Below, one piece after another: positions 8,665 to 18,234 of a DNA stretch of 64,000 nucleotides. The first letter of the stretch is position 1. Each line of letters begins with the position of its first letter. The position numbers and the translations under genes were made by a program. The notes under the pieces were generated by a model that was given only the letters and a program-made list of their open reading frames with translations, was not told where the DNA came from and did no database searches. The DNA is taken from the NCBI GenBank assembly GCA_029554865.1, contig JAKPUX010000074.1, forward strand, positions 1 to 64,000, in the 5' to 3' direction. Origin of the DNA: a bacterium (GTDB taxonomy: Bacteria > Zhuqueibacterota > Zhuqueibacteria > Residuimicrobiales > Residuimicrobiaceae).

Positions 8665-9357
8665 ATGGCAAAGAAAATTCTCATCGTCGATGACGAGCAG
8701 GAGATCCTCGATCTGCTCACCTTCAATCTCCGAAGGGAGGGCTATGAAACCCTGGCCGTCGCTGATGGCGAGGCCGCCCTCGTCCAGGCACATGCAGCCA
8801 GACCCGACCTCATCATCCTCGATGTGATGCTGCCCGGCAAGGATGGCTGGGAGGTGCTGCGCAGCCTTCGCCAGGATCCAGCCACCCGCAGCGTGCCGGT
8901 GGTGTTTCTTACCGCCCGGGAGAGCGAAATCGACGAGGTGGTCGGCCTTGAGCTGGGCGCGGATGACTATATCATCAAACCCATCAGCATGCACAAGCTG
9001 CTGGCGCGAATCAAGCTGGCCCTGCGCAAGGCCAACACGCCGGTCGAGTCATCGACGGAAATACTGACCTTCGGCGCCGTCGCCATCGACGCCGCCAACT
9101 ATAGCATCACCATCGCGGATCAACCGGTCCCCTTTACCAAGAAAGAGTTCGAAATCCTCCTCTATCTGGTGCGGCGACCCGGACGCGTCATCAGCAGAGA
9201 AACCCTGCTCAACGAACTCTGGGGCGATGAGGTCGTGGTCATCGACCGCACCATCGACGTCCACATCCGCAAGATCCGTGAAAAACTCGGCGACACTGAG
9301 ATGCATCATATCGAAACCATTAAAGGCGTCGGCTACCGATTCATTACCGGGACCTGA
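8665..9357 (+). CDS. phoB: Phosphate-type response regulator, OmpR/PhoB family
   Basis: Cytoplasmic transcription factor that on phosphorylation binds Pho boxes. The 230-residue product has a receiver domain (residues 1-120) with acidic pocket DDE (9-11), phospho-acceptor Asp53 in LIILDVMLPG, Thr in VVFLTARE and Lys in YIIKPIS, then an OmpR-type winged helix (about 130-229) with LLNELWGDEVVVIDRTIDVH and GVGYRF. It lies four bases before the kinase gene. Placement in a pst-phoU operon supports the phosphate assignment; the name phoP would be equally valid. Confidence 0.9.
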   Translation: MAKKILIVDDEQEILDLLTFNLRREGYETLAVADGEAALVQAHAARPDLIILDVMLPGKDGWEVLRSLRQDPATRSVPVVFLTARESEIDEVVGLELGADDYIIKPISMHKLLARIKLALRKANTPVESSTEILTFGAVAIDAANYSITIADQPVPFTKKEFEILLYLVRRPGRVISRETLLNELWGDEVVVIDRTIDVHIRKIREKLGDTEMHHIETIKGVGYRFITGT

Positions 9358-9360
9358 ATC

Positions 9361-10818
9361 ATGTCAAAATTTCCTCTCAGAAGCAAGCTCACTCTGATCC
9401 ACCTCCTGCTCATCACGGTGGTTACCCTCTTCGGCAGCCTCTTTGCCATTGTGACGGCTCAGCGTTATTATCAGAAGCGCCTGGACCACTTTATTCAGAC
9501 CCAACTCGCCCAGGTGCAAAGCCTGATCGAAAAGAGCGATTTGGGCGACCTCTCCCTGCCGGCCCACTATGCCATCCTGAGAGATTATGCCCATGCGGCA
9601 GGATTCCGGCTGACTCTGGTCGATTCCTCGGGCGGGGTTCGCTTCGACTCCAACGTTGGCGCCGATTCGCTCTTGCGCATGGAAAACCATCGCGACCGGC
9701 CGGAAATCCGCCAGGCCCTGCGCGACGGCATGGGCCGTCAGAGACGCCTCAGCACCACCCTGAATCAGCCCTTCTACTATGGCGCCCTCCGTCTCAAACT
9801 CGACTATCTGCCCCAAACCGCGGGCGAAACCGCCCGCTATATCCGCATCGCCTATCCCCTCGCCGAGATCGAACAGCAGTTCAGCGATCTGCGCACAAAG
9901 ATCCTCTTCGCCAACCTTATGGCCCTGCTTCTGATCGGATTGCTCAGCTACTGGCTGGCCGGCCGGCTCTCCTATCCCATCCAGAAGCTCGCCGCCGTCG
10001 CCGAAAAGGTCAAACGCGGAGATCTGGAGGCCAGCTTCCAGCACAAAAGCCGCGACGAGATCGGCGAACTGGCTGACCTGCTCAACCAGATGCTCGGCAA
10101 ACTTCGCGTCGACCTGGTGCAGCTGCGCAAGCTCGAACAGGTGCGCAGCCAGTTCCTCGGCAATGTCTCACATGAGCTGCGCACCCCGATTTTTACCCTG
10201 CAGGGCTATCTCGAAACCCTGCTCAACTCCAAATTCGACACCCCGGAACAGCAAAAGGAGTTCATCAACCGGGCCTATCAGCAGGCGGGAAGACTCAACA
10301 ACCTCCTCACCGATCTGATCGATATCAGCCGCATTGAATCCGGCGAAATGAAGCTGATCTTCCGCCCCTTTGATGTGAAAGCCCTCCTCGCCAGAGTCGT
10401 CGAGGAGCTGCAAAGCAAGGCCCACTACTACGGGGTGACGCTCACCTTCGCCAGCCCCGCCTCCGACGAAATGCTGGCCGCCAATGGCGATCCCGAACGG
10501 CTGACCCAGGCAATCACCAATCTGGCCGAAAACGCCATCAAGTATAACCTGCAGGGCGGCAAGGTAGAGATCGGCTGCCGCCGCATTGGCGAGCAAATTG
10601 AAATCCATGTGGCCGATACCGGCCGCGGCATCCCCCAGGAACATCTGCCGCGCATATTCGAACGCTTTTACCGGGTGGACAAGGAACGCTCACGCGCCGT
10701 CGGCGGTACCGGTCTGGGACTGGCCATCGTCAAACATATCGTCGAAGCCCACGGCAGCCGCATCGAGGTGCAAAGCGAAATCGACAAAGGCTCCCGTTTC
10801 AGCTTCCGGCTCAAATAG
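9361..10818 (+). CDS. phoR: Phosphate-type sensor histidine kinase
   Basis: Inner-membrane kinase paired with the preceding regulator. The 485-residue product has membrane segments at about 11-33 and 181-202 enclosing an extracytoplasmic sensor region, a HAMP linker (about 203-250), the H-box FLGNVSHELRTP with His271, N-box NLAENAIKYN, and G-boxes DTGRGIP and GTGLGLAIVKHI. The long periplasmic loop (about 145 residues) makes it Bacillus-PhoR-like rather than E. coli-like, though no PAS domain is obvious. It has no strong ribosome site of its own and starts 3 bases after phoB, suggesting coupled translation. Confidence 0.88.
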   Translation: MSKFPLRSKLTLIHLLLITVVTLFGSLFAIVTAQRYYQKRLDHFIQTQLAQVQSLIEKSDLGDLSLPAHYAILRDYAHAAGFRLTLVDSSGGVRFDSNVGADSLLRMENHRDRPEIRQALRDGMGRQRRLSTTLNQPFYYGALRLKLDYLPQTAGETARYIRIAYPLAEIEQQFSDLRTKILFANLMALLLIGLLSYWLAGRLSYPIQKLAAVAEKVKRGDLEASFQHKSRDEIGELADLLNQMLGKLRVDLVQLRKLEQVRSQFLGNVSHELRTPIFTLQGYLETLLNSKFDTPEQQKEFINRAYQQAGRLNNLLTDLIDISRIESGEMKLIFRPFDVKALLARVVEELQSKAHYYGVTLTFASPASDEMLAANGDPERLTQAITNLAENAIKYNLQGGKVEIGCRRIGEQIEIHVADTGRGIPQEHLPRIFERFYRVDKERSRAVGGTGLGLAIVKHIVEAHGSRIEVQSEIDKGSRFSFRLK

Positions 10819-10860
10819 CGTATCCGGCCAGCCCGTCACCCTGCTTTTAACGGAATCAGT

Positions 10861-13077
10861 ATGAAATCTCTTCATATGATCATCTTGATCGGACTCTCTG
10901 TCCATTCCGCCTGGTGCCAGCCGGTGATTCTCAAAGGCCGGGTGCTCGACGTCAACACCCGCAATGAGATCCCCTTTGCCAACATCTTTGTGAAAGGCTC
11001 CCAGGTCGGCACCACCAGCGACTTCGCCGGACGCTTCACCCTTTCCGTCCCCGAGCCCTCAGATGAGACCATCCTCGTTTTCCAGCATGTCGCCTACCTC
11101 CCCACCGAAGTAAAACTGGGCGAAACCTGGAAAAACACCATCCTCCTGCAGCCCCGGGTGATTCCCATCGCCTCCGTCGACATCCAGGCCACTTCGGGTG
11201 GTCTGCAGCTCTCCAGAGATCTGCCCCAGGCCGTCTCGGTATTCACTGCCGCCTCACTTCAGCTGCGCGGCTATATGGATGCCGGCGATTTTTTGCGCAC
11301 CGACCACAGCGTGCAGGTCGAGGAACAGCTCGACGGCAAAAAGACCGTCGCCATCCGCGGCGGCAACGCTGATGAAGTGGTGGTCCTTTACAATGGCATC
11401 CGGCTCAACAGTGCCGTCGACAACATTTTTGACCTCTCCCTCATCGACCTCGAGGATGTCGACCGCATGGAGGTCGTCAAGGGAAGCCACACCTCCCTCT
11501 TCGGCTCGGATGCCCTCGCCGGCGCCATCAACATCGTCAGCAAGGTCAAGCAGGACTACCATTTACGCCTGCAGCAGCGCTTCGGCACCTACAACTCAGG
11601 GCAGTGGGGCGTGCAGGCCTACCTCCCGGCCGGGCGGCTGCACACAGCCTACCGCTTCAAGCAGGGGGCCCTGCGGCGTCAGTATGAAGAGGGCGGCTTG
11701 AGCGAGGAGATGGAGAACCGCTCCACCCACCATACCGCCGACCTCCTCTTTGAACTGCCTTCCAGCGCAGGTGTGCCGAATCTTCTCACCGGCACACTGA
11801 TCCATTCCGACTCCCGTTTCGAAAATCCCGGGGAGAGGGAAAAGCTCGCCGATCTCAACCAGGTCGCGGCCTTGCGGTTCGAAGGCGGCATCTCCGTTTT
11901 GCGTCATCTCCAGGGCATGGTCGCCTGGCATCACCTCAAACAGGAACAGGAATATGTCGTGCGCACGGCGCCGGCCCGCCGCCTCTACCACGATCGCAGC
12001 CTGACCGCCAGCCTCGGCCACACCACCAACCTGGGCTTCAGCGAGCTGCTCCTCAACTACCAGTTTGAGAACACCGATGTGGAGCTGGGCGAATACCGCG
12101 GCTACCAGCAGAATGCACTGCTGGACTATCTTTCAGCCCGCTTCGACCGCCAGCATCATGGCGCCGTGCTCATCGCCAAGAGCCGGCTGGCGAGCGGCTC
12201 CCCCACCTTCCCCGCCGCCCACATCGACCTCAGCCTGCGCTATGACCGGCTCAAGGAGGGCGAACCCCGGAATCTCACCGCCGCCGGGAGCGCCGGAGCC
12301 CTGATCTACACCCCGAAAACCTGGCAGGAGACCACCGCCAAATTATCCGCCAATCTCGCCGGCAAAGGCAGCGACTGGCTTTTCAATGGCTATCTCAACT
12401 ACGGCAGCAGCGTCAAATTCCCGACCCTGCTGCAGCAGATCAGCGCCCCTTACTTCGCCTCCACCGTCAATCCCCTCGAGCCCGAAAGAAATCGCACCTC
12501 CGAAATCGGCCTCGAGTTCACCCGCGACCTCCGTGACGTCCCCTCTCTCTACGGCTGGCGCTTCGAGGCCAATATCTTCAGAACCTATTACGACAACAAA
12601 CTCAGACCCTACTACAGCCGCGGCTACACCTTCGCCTTTTATGAGTCCCTTCCGGATGCCCAAATCACCGGCTACGAAGGCAAGATGACCGCCTTCCTCG
12701 CCAGGAAAAAAATCACCACGGCTCTCGGCCTGGCCCGCTATGACATTCCTGAAAAAGCGGCCTTTCCCTTCAAATCGGAGAACAAGGTCACCCTCGATCT
12801 GCGTATCGACCATACCGGCTTCGCCTTCAATGCCTTCATCTTCCATGAGAGTGATCAGGTGGGCTGGAGCCGGCTGGGGGTAAACGAATTCGCTGAAATC
12901 ACCCTGCCCGGACGCACCGATCTGGACCTGCATCTCAGCAAGAATATACCGTTCCACAGCTTCGAGCTCCTCAGCAGCCTGAGCGCCCGCAATCTGCTCG
13001 CCGCCGATGACGCAGAACTCTCGGGACTGGCCCTGCGCGACCGCCGCTTCTATCTGACCCTGGGCCTGCAATATTAA
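10861..13077 (+). CDS. TonB-dependent outer-membrane receptor with N-terminal carboxypeptidase-regulatory-like domain
   Basis: Outer-membrane active transporter for an unidentified ligand. The 738-residue product has a signal peptide (to about residue 19), a CarboxypepD_reg-like beta-sandwich (about 22-105, LKGRVLDVNTRNEIPFANI), a plug (about 115-225, with KKTVAIRGGNADEVVVLYNG and SLFGSDALAGAINIVSK) and a 22-strand-type barrel ending in an aromatic-terminated strand (YLTLGLQY). It starts 42 bases after phoR with no terminator between, so it may be co-transcribed with the phosphate genes; a phosphorus-containing ligand is then plausible but unproven. A lipoprotein gene follows after 11 bases. 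Confidence 0.88.
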   Translation: MKSLHMIILIGLSVHSAWCQPVILKGRVLDVNTRNEIPFANIFVKGSQVGTTSDFAGRFTLSVPEPSDETILVFQHVAYLPTEVKLGETWKNTILLQPRVIPIASVDIQATSGGLQLSRDLPQAVSVFTAASLQLRGYMDAGDFLRTDHSVQVEEQLDGKKTVAIRGGNADEVVVLYNGIRLNSAVDNIFDLSLIDLEDVDRMEVVKGSHTSLFGSDALAGAINIVSKVKQDYHLRLQQRFGTYNSGQWGVQAYLPAGRLHTAYRFKQGALRRQYEEGGLSEEMENRSTHHTADLLFELPSSAGVPNLLTGTLIHSDSRFENPGEREKLADLNQVAALRFEGGISVLRHLQGMVAWHHLKQEQEYVVRTAPARRLYHDRSLTASLGHTTNLGFSELLLNYQFENTDVELGEYRGYQQNALLDYLSARFDRQHHGAVLIAKSRLASGSPTFPAAHIDLSLRYDRLKEGEPRNLTAAGSAGALIYTPKTWQETTAKLSANLAGKGSDWLFNGYLNYGSSVKFPTLLQQISAPYFASTVNPLEPERNRTSEIGLEFTRDLRDVPSLYGWRFEANIFRTYYDNKLRPYYSRGYTFAFYESLPDAQITGYEGKMTAFLARKKITTALGLARYDIPEKAAFPFKSENKVTLDLRIDHTGFAFNAFIFHESDQVGWSRLGVNEFAEITLPGRTDLDLHLSKNIPFHSFELLSSLSARNLLAADDAELSGLALRDRRFYLTLGLQY

Positions 13078-13088
13078 GGATATTTATC

Positions 13089-13958
13089 ATGCCAGCCGCC
13101 ACCCCGAAATCCCTGCTTTTTATCTTTGCCGCCGCTCTGTCTGTCGGCTTCTCCTGCACCGAAAACCCCTTCTCCGGCGATGACAAAATCAACCGGGTCA
13201 ACCGTACCATAAGCGGCCAGGTGCGGCTTAACGACAGCAGCTCACCCGCTGAAACCTGGGTCTGGCTCGAAACCCTCAACCTCGGCACCCGCAGCGCGGC
13301 GGATGGCACCTTCAAACTCATGCTCCCCTCCGCCTCCGCCCAGCCGGGCGGGGGCCTGACCGGAGAGTTTACTCTCTATTTCTACCGCGCCAATTACCGC
13401 CTGGCAACCCGTAAAATCTTTCTGCGAACCGGCACCATCGAGCCCGACACCGGCGGCCTGGACAGCAAGGGCAGAATCATCGAGGAGATCCTGCTGACCA
13501 AGCTGATCACCCTTGGCACCCGCGTTGTGCCCACCTCCATCCCCGCCACCGCTGACACCTCGCTCTTCGTCTATCTGGACCTCCAGGGCCTTGTCAGCTC
13601 CACCTCGTGCGGCCTACCCACCATCGTCATGAACCAGGCCGTGCTGCTGAACGGTTTTCTTCTGCAAAGCGAAGCCAGGCCTGAAATCGTCCACACGGTC
13701 GTGCCCTATCCTGAGCACAGCCGGCCCCTCAATTACATCCCCGCTCCGCTGGAGGAGGTCTCCTACGGCTGCGACTATGCCGTCAGGGCTGGCATGCTGG
13801 CCGCAGGCCGCTATACAGTGATTCCTTACGTCCTCATCCGGCAGAGCGCTCTCCCTGAGGAACTCTTGGGTAGCCTCGGCCCCGCCCCTGAATCCTTTGA
13901 TGCACGCTATCTGGTCCTGCCCTTCACACGCAGCTGCGCTACACTCGTCGTCGAATAG
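13089..13958 (+). CDS. Lipoprotein of unknown function, partner of the TonB receptor
   Basis: The 289-residue product has a lipoprotein signal with lipobox VGFSC (Cys at residue 22) and then a beta-rich domain (GQVRLNDSSSPAETWVWLET, resembling a carboxypeptidase-regulatory-like fold). I recognise no catalytic motif. Its position 11 bases after a TonB-receptor gene suggests a surface or periplasmic lipoprotein working with that receptor, by analogy to receptor-lipoprotein pairs in FCB bacteria. Ligand unknown. Confidence 0.75.
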   Translation: MPAATPKSLLFIFAAALSVGFSCTENPFSGDDKINRVNRTISGQVRLNDSSSPAETWVWLETLNLGTRSAADGTFKLMLPSASAQPGGGLTGEFTLYFYRANYRLATRKIFLRTGTIEPDTGGLDSKGRIIEEILLTKLITLGTRVVPTSIPATADTSLFVYLDLQGLVSSTSCGLPTIVMNQAVLLNGFLLQSEARPEIVHTVVPYPEHSRPLNYIPAPLEEVSYGCDYAVRAGMLAAGRYTVIPYVLIRQSALPEELLGSLGPAPESFDARYLVLPFTRSCATLVVE

Positions 13959-14059
13959 CCGCCCATCGCTATCCGCAAAGTGAAGGGCGCGCGGCTACAC
14001 TATGTATAACCTGTCTCCATCCGGGCCCCGCTGCGCAGGGCCTATTCTCAAGGAATCGT

Positions 14060-15553
14060 ATGTCCATCAAACAAAAGGCTATCCATGGTGTAATCTGGAC
14101 CGGCATCGCCAAGGCGAGCATGCAGATCGTCCTCTTCCTCCTCATGCTGGTTCTGGCGCGCCTGCTCTCTCCGGAGGATTTTGGCATTGTCGGCATGGCC
14201 GCCATCGTCACCGTGGCGATCTCCATGGTTAACGACCGCGGGCTCGGCACCGCGATCATCCAGAAAAGCACCCTCAGCCAGGAACATCTCTCCTCGGTCT
14301 TTTGGGGCGGGATCGCCTTCAGCCTCCTGCTGTTCGCGGCGACTATTGTGGCGTCGTATCCCATGGCCCTCTTTTTCAAGAATCCCCTGGTCCAGCCGGT
14401 GGTTGCGGTTCAGGGCGCCGGATTTGTCATCGGTTCCCTTGGCATCGTCCAGAAATCAATCCTCAACAAGGATCTCGAATTCAAAAAACTGGCCGTCATG
14501 GAGGTTATCTCCTCCGTGGCCAGCGGAGTGGTCTCCATCACCCTGGCCCTGATGCGGTTCGGAGTCTGGAGCCTGGTCATCGGCGCCCTGGTGCGCGACG
14601 GCGTCAACGTCCTGCTGGTCTGGATCTACTCCCGCTGGCGCCCGCGCCTCTTCTTCTCCTGGCGCCAGTTCAAGGAGCTCTTCTCCTTCAGCGCCAACGT
14701 CCTCGGCAACGATGTCGTCTCCTATGCCGTCACCAACATGGACGTGGTTATCATCGGCCGCATGCTGGGCACCGAGGCCCTCGGCTATTACACCCTCGCC
14801 CTCAACCTGGTCAAGATGCCGGTCACCCGCCTCTCGGGGGTGGTCTCCAAGGTCGCTTTTCCGGCCTTCTCAGCCATCCAGGATGATATGAAAAAGCTGC
14901 GCAAGGGCTTTCTCAAAGCCTCGGCCTTGCTCTCCCTGATCATCTTCCCCCTGCTGCTCGGGCTGGCTCTCTTCGCACGTGAGTTCATCGCCCTCTTCAT
15001 GGGGGAGAAATGGATGCCCATGGCCATGCCTCTGATTATCCTGGTGCCGATGGGACTGGCCAAATCGGTAGGGGTCATCCGCTGGCCGGTGCTGATGGCC
15101 CTCGGTCGGCCGGATGTTGAATTGAAATGGAACCTCGCCTATATCCTGCCCCTCGCCGCCTGCATCTATTTAGGCGCGCGTCACAGCCTTGAAGGAGCGG
15201 CAGCGGGCATTTCCCTGCTCCTGGTCCTCACCTTTCCCCTGGTGCAAACCATCTCGGACCGTATCATCCATCTGGGAGACCGCGAGTTTTATCGCTCCAT
15301 CGCCCCGGCTGCAGCGGCCGGTGGCGCCATGGTCCTGGTGACCCTGCTGGCCAAATCACTCTTGCTGCCGCTGATCTCCTCCAATACCCTCTTTCTCTTC
15401 ATCGGCGGATTCCTCATCGCCGCGGCGGTCTATATGCTGGTGCTTCTCACCACCGCGCGCCCCACCCTGCGGAACATCAGGGAGTTTATCCGACCAGATG
15501 GCAGCAGCGAAAAAGAGCGCCGTAAAAAGGCGGCTTCTGAAACCAATCCCTAG
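14060..15553 (+). CDS. Wzx-type polysaccharide flippase, MOP superfamily
   Basis: Predicted inner-membrane exporter of lipid-linked oligosaccharides. The 497-residue product has about 12-14 membrane helices and the WzxC/TuaB-like opening AIHGVIWTGIAKASMQIVLF, with ARLLSPEDFGIVGMA and MDVVIIGRMLGTEALGYYTL. AAGGAATCGT precedes the ATG. It is followed after 44 bases by an asparagine-synthetase-like gene, and the glycosyltransferase locus begins beyond the opposing slt gene, so a role in exporting that product is likely but inferred. Confidence 0.88.
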   Translation: MSIKQKAIHGVIWTGIAKASMQIVLFLLMLVLARLLSPEDFGIVGMAAIVTVAISMVNDRGLGTAIIQKSTLSQEHLSSVFWGGIAFSLLLFAATIVASYPMALFFKNPLVQPVVAVQGAGFVIGSLGIVQKSILNKDLEFKKLAVMEVISSVASGVVSITLALMRFGVWSLVIGALVRDGVNVLLVWIYSRWRPRLFFSWRQFKELFSFSANVLGNDVVSYAVTNMDVVIIGRMLGTEALGYYTLALNLVKMPVTRLSGVVSKVAFPAFSAIQDDMKKLRKGFLKASALLSLIIFPLLLGLALFAREFIALFMGEKWMPMAMPLIILVPMGLAKSVGVIRWPVLMALGRPDVELKWNLAYILPLAACIYLGARHSLEGAAAGISLLLVLTFPLVQTISDRIIHLGDREFYRSIAPAAAAGGAMVLVTLLAKSLLLPLISSNTLFLFIGGFLIAAAVYMLVLLTTARPTLRNIREFIRPDGSSEKERRKKAASETNP

Positions 15554-15597
15554 CAGGGACGACGGAACTATCTTTTTACCACACCCGGAGCCTGACC

Positions 15598-17400
15598 ATG
15601 TTTTTCAGCTGTTTTTTGGGGAAGAGGGGAGATGATACGCAGTGGCAAGCCGCTCTGGATGACCATGCCCGCTGGCTCGGCCTCGCCGTCCATCGGGAGA
15701 GCTGCCCCTGCGGCGAGGGGTGGCTCTTCGCCGCGGCCTGGCTGATGCCGGCCGCCGCGCCCGGATTCCTGCCGATCAGGAAAAGGGAGGAGCAGTGGAG
15801 CTGTTCGACCGATACCGGCCTGGCCGATGAGGCCGCTCTGGATGCCGAGATCGGACGGGCGGAGAAGCCCGGGGCCTTTAACTATCCGGACAATCCCATC
15901 ATCACCTTCCTGCCGGAAAACAGGACCTTGCGCATCACGGTGCCCCCGACTGCCCCCGAACAGTGCTTTGTCGCTGTCGATCACCGCGGCCTGATGATGG
16001 GGAATGACCTCCGCCTGCTGCGGCGCTGGAAACCGGGCGCACTCGATCCCGCCGCTGTCTATGCCCTTTTGCAATTCCGCGCCATCCCCCCGCCTCTTTC
16101 CCTCTACACCGGCATCGCCCGCATTCCCAACGGCCATCAGTTCCTCGGCCACGCCGGTGAAGCCAGCTTCACGTTTACCCCCTTTTTCTTTCCGGCTCAG
16201 GCCGGAACGCGGGAGGAGTTGACGCTTATCAGCGAGGAGGAGGCCCTGCACCGGTTTCAGCAGCATCTGGACGAAAACCTGCACGGCCTGCCCGACTCCT
16301 CGCTCCTCTTTTTCAGCGGCGGGGTCGACTCGACCCTCCTCGCCGCCCGCCTCACCGCGCTCGGAAAGAAAAAGGTGCAGCTGGTCAATTTCACTTTCGG
16401 GCCCGAAGACCCCGAGGGGAAGCTGGCGCTTGAGATGGCTGCGCTGCTCGGCATGCCCATTGAACAGCTCGCCTACCATGAGGAAGAATTTCCCGGCATG
16501 CTGACCCGTATCGGCCGCGAGTTCTCCTTCCCCTTCGGCGACTCCTCCGCCATCCCCGTCAATTTGATGATCCATGCCACCCTGCCCCGAGTGGGCTCCG
16601 CACGCACGGTCATCGAAGGGGTGGGGCCCGATCAAACCTTCGGGGCCAAGTTGCAGGACAAAAAATGGGGATGGGCGGAAGCCGCACCCGCGCTCGTGAG
16701 AGGGGCCGCAGCGGCCGTCTACAAGGGTATGGCGCTGTGGAAAAAGGAGAGCCCGCCTGGAACCATGGCCAATATTCTGCGCAAACGCTGGCAAATGCCG
16801 CGCGAGCAGGCCCAGATCATGGCCATCAATGCCCTCAATGGCATCGCCTATGCCACTCCTGAGCCGCTGCGCAGGGAACTCGACCAGGCCATCCATCTCC
16901 ATTACCATCGACTCGGTGAAGGACTTGATGCCGATGACCTCTCCTGCCTGATCAATCTGCTCCATTTCTCCATCGGCACCGTCTGCGCCAAGTCCACCGA
17001 CCTCTACCGCCTGTACGGGCTGCGGCCGGTCAACCCCTTCATGGCCAGGGAGGTGCTCGAGCTGAGCTTTGCCCTGCCGCACCATATCCGCTGCGCGCAG
17101 GGAAAACCCAAATCCCTGCTTAAAAAACTGGCGGCGCGCAGCGTGCCTCCGGCGCTGATCTACCGTCCCAAACAGGGATTCGATCCGCCTCTCGCCCGCA
17201 TGGCCAGGCATCCGGTCATGCTGGAGTATCTCCACAGCCTCGTTCTGAACGACGCCAATCCCCTGCTCGCCTATCTGCACAAACCGGTGATGAAGAAAAT
17301 GGTGGGATGGATAGAGGGGGGCAGGCGCCTGAGTTATGACGCCTACCGGTTCATCTGGATGGTTCTTTTCGCCTCGCTCTGGCTCGATCAGCAGGACTAG
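15598..17400 (+). CDS. Asparagine-synthetase-like protein with degenerate glutaminase domain
   Basis: The 600-residue product has a synthetase domain with the PP-loop FFSGGVDSTLLAARL (SGGVDS at 240-245) and downstream AsnB-like blocks (EGVGPDQTFGAK, GLRPVNPFMAREVLEL, YRPKQGFDPPL). Such domains adenylate a carboxylate for attack by an amine. The N-terminal half resembles an Ntn glutaminase only loosely: it begins MFFSCF instead of MCGI, so the nucleophile Cys2 is missing, and no upstream in-frame start would supply it. It probably uses ammonia or another amine. Proximity to a flippase suggests amidation of a sugar acid or other building block, or an amide-forming ligase like lasso-peptide cyclases; the substrate is unknown. 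The stop overlaps the convergent slt stop at CTAG. Confidence 0.78.
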   Translation: MFFSCFLGKRGDDTQWQAALDDHARWLGLAVHRESCPCGEGWLFAAAWLMPAAAPGFLPIRKREEQWSCSTDTGLADEAALDAEIGRAEKPGAFNYPDNPIITFLPENRTLRITVPPTAPEQCFVAVDHRGLMMGNDLRLLRRWKPGALDPAAVYALLQFRAIPPPLSLYTGIARIPNGHQFLGHAGEASFTFTPFFFPAQAGTREELTLISEEEALHRFQQHLDENLHGLPDSSLLFFSGGVDSTLLAARLTALGKKKVQLVNFTFGPEDPEGKLALEMAALLGMPIEQLAYHEEEFPGMLTRIGREFSFPFGDSSAIPVNLMIHATLPRVGSARTVIEGVGPDQTFGAKLQDKKWGWAEAAPALVRGAAAAVYKGMALWKKESPPGTMANILRKRWQMPREQAQIMAINALNGIAYATPEPLRRELDQAIHLHYHRLGEGLDADDLSCLINLLHFSIGTVCAKSTDLYRLYGLRPVNPFMAREVLELSFALPHHIRCAQGKPKSLLKKLAARSVPPALIYRPKQGFDPPLARMARHPVMLEYLHSLVLNDANPLLAYLHKPVMKKMVGWIEGGRRLSYDAYRFIWMVLFASLWLDQQD

Positions 17401-18098
17401 ATCTTGAATCCCTTCATCAGATCGTACTGCTTCAACATGTCGGCGATATAGGTGATCGTGTCGCGCGGCAGCAGGGCATTGCTCCGGCCGCTCCTCACCC
17501 ACATCGCGGCCCGGCGCTCCCCAAGGCTGCGCGCCACCAGGGCGCCGTCCACATCATAGGCATCGATCAGTGCGGAAAGATAACGGGCGCCGATGCGAAT
17601 GTTGTAGACCGGGTTGAGCAGCACCTCATCCGGTGAGATCCAGTTCAGATGCTCCGAACGGGCGATGAAAGATCCGATCGTCGGGGTGATCTGCATCAGG
17701 CCCATGGCGCCGTAATCCGAGATGTACTCAGGATTCCAGGTGCCGTTGGTCTCCCGGGTGATGAAGGCGCAGAGCAGATCGGGGTCCAGACTGGTGTAAT
17801 TGGTGCAGGCGTCGTGGATCTCCTGTGCGATCTCGTATTTGAGATGGGTGGGCATGGTGCGGTTGTACTGGCTGACGATGGCGATGATGCGCTGGATGTT
17901 GTACTGGCGCACGCTTTCGACGCTCATCGTCGAGTGCATGCCCTTGATCACCTGCTCGAGTTCGGCGATCTTGCGGATATAGCGCCGGTTGTAGGCGTAT
18001 TTGATGCCCGCAACGACTATGATGATCAGGGCGAGAGCCGACAATATCCACAGGGCTTTCCTGAGATAGTCGGATAGTTTGTCCCGTTTATTGGCCAT
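17397..18098 (-). CDS. Membrane-anchored lytic transglycosylase, SLT family
   Basis: Cleaves the glycan backbone of peptidoglycan from the outer face of the inner membrane. The 233-residue product has one N-terminal membrane helix (about 15-35), a coiled stretch, then an SLT domain: catalytic Glu116 in FITRETNGTW, DYGAMGLMQITP, and YNIRIGARYLSALIDAY. The ATG at 18098 is preceded by GGAG; an in-frame extension to 18161 would overlap the predicted promoter and is rejected. It is convergent with the asparagine-synthetase-like gene, sharing the bases CTAG. Confidence 0.85.
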   Translation of the reverse strand: MANKRDKLSDYLRKALWILSALALIIIVVAGIKYAYNRRYIRKIAELEQVIKGMHSTMSVESVRQYNIQRIIAIVSQYNRTMPTHLKYEIAQEIHDACTNYTSLDPDLLCAFITRETNGTWNPEYISDYGAMGLMQITPTIGSFIARSEHLNWISPDEVLLNPVYNIRIGARYLSALIDAYDVDGALVARSLGERRAAMWVRSGRSNALLPRDTITYIADMLKQYDLMKGFKI

Positions 18099-18132
18099 CG
18101 CTGCTCCATCCCGAAGAGGGTTTGGTTTATCT

Positions 18133-18161
18133 AAAATAAGCAAAACTTGCGCATCAATCAA
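18133..18161 (-). promoter_or_regulatory. Predicted promoter TTGATT-N17-TATTTT for slt
   Basis: On the minus strand TTGATT (18161-18156), a 17-bp spacer and TATTTT (18138-18133) precede the slt ATG by about 35 bases. The -10 is identical to those before the surface protein at 1-2217 and smc. No equally good promoter is seen for the divergent glycosyltransferase at 18235. Confidence 0.5.
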
Positions 18162-18234
18162 CGCTTTTCATCATCTTCCGTTTGTGACCGGCACACCGCG
18201 TCGCCGGGAAATTCCCTTGCTTGTTTCCCCAATT

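Noticed and set aside
14020..14050. Hairpin GGGCCC...GGGCC as terminator before the flippase
   Set aside because: Only five to six pairs and no following T-run.
15568..17502. A 644-codon minus-strand frame opposite the asparagine-synthetase-like gene
   Set aside because: Antisense shadow in GC-rich DNA; the plus strand holds the PP-loop and AsnB blocks.
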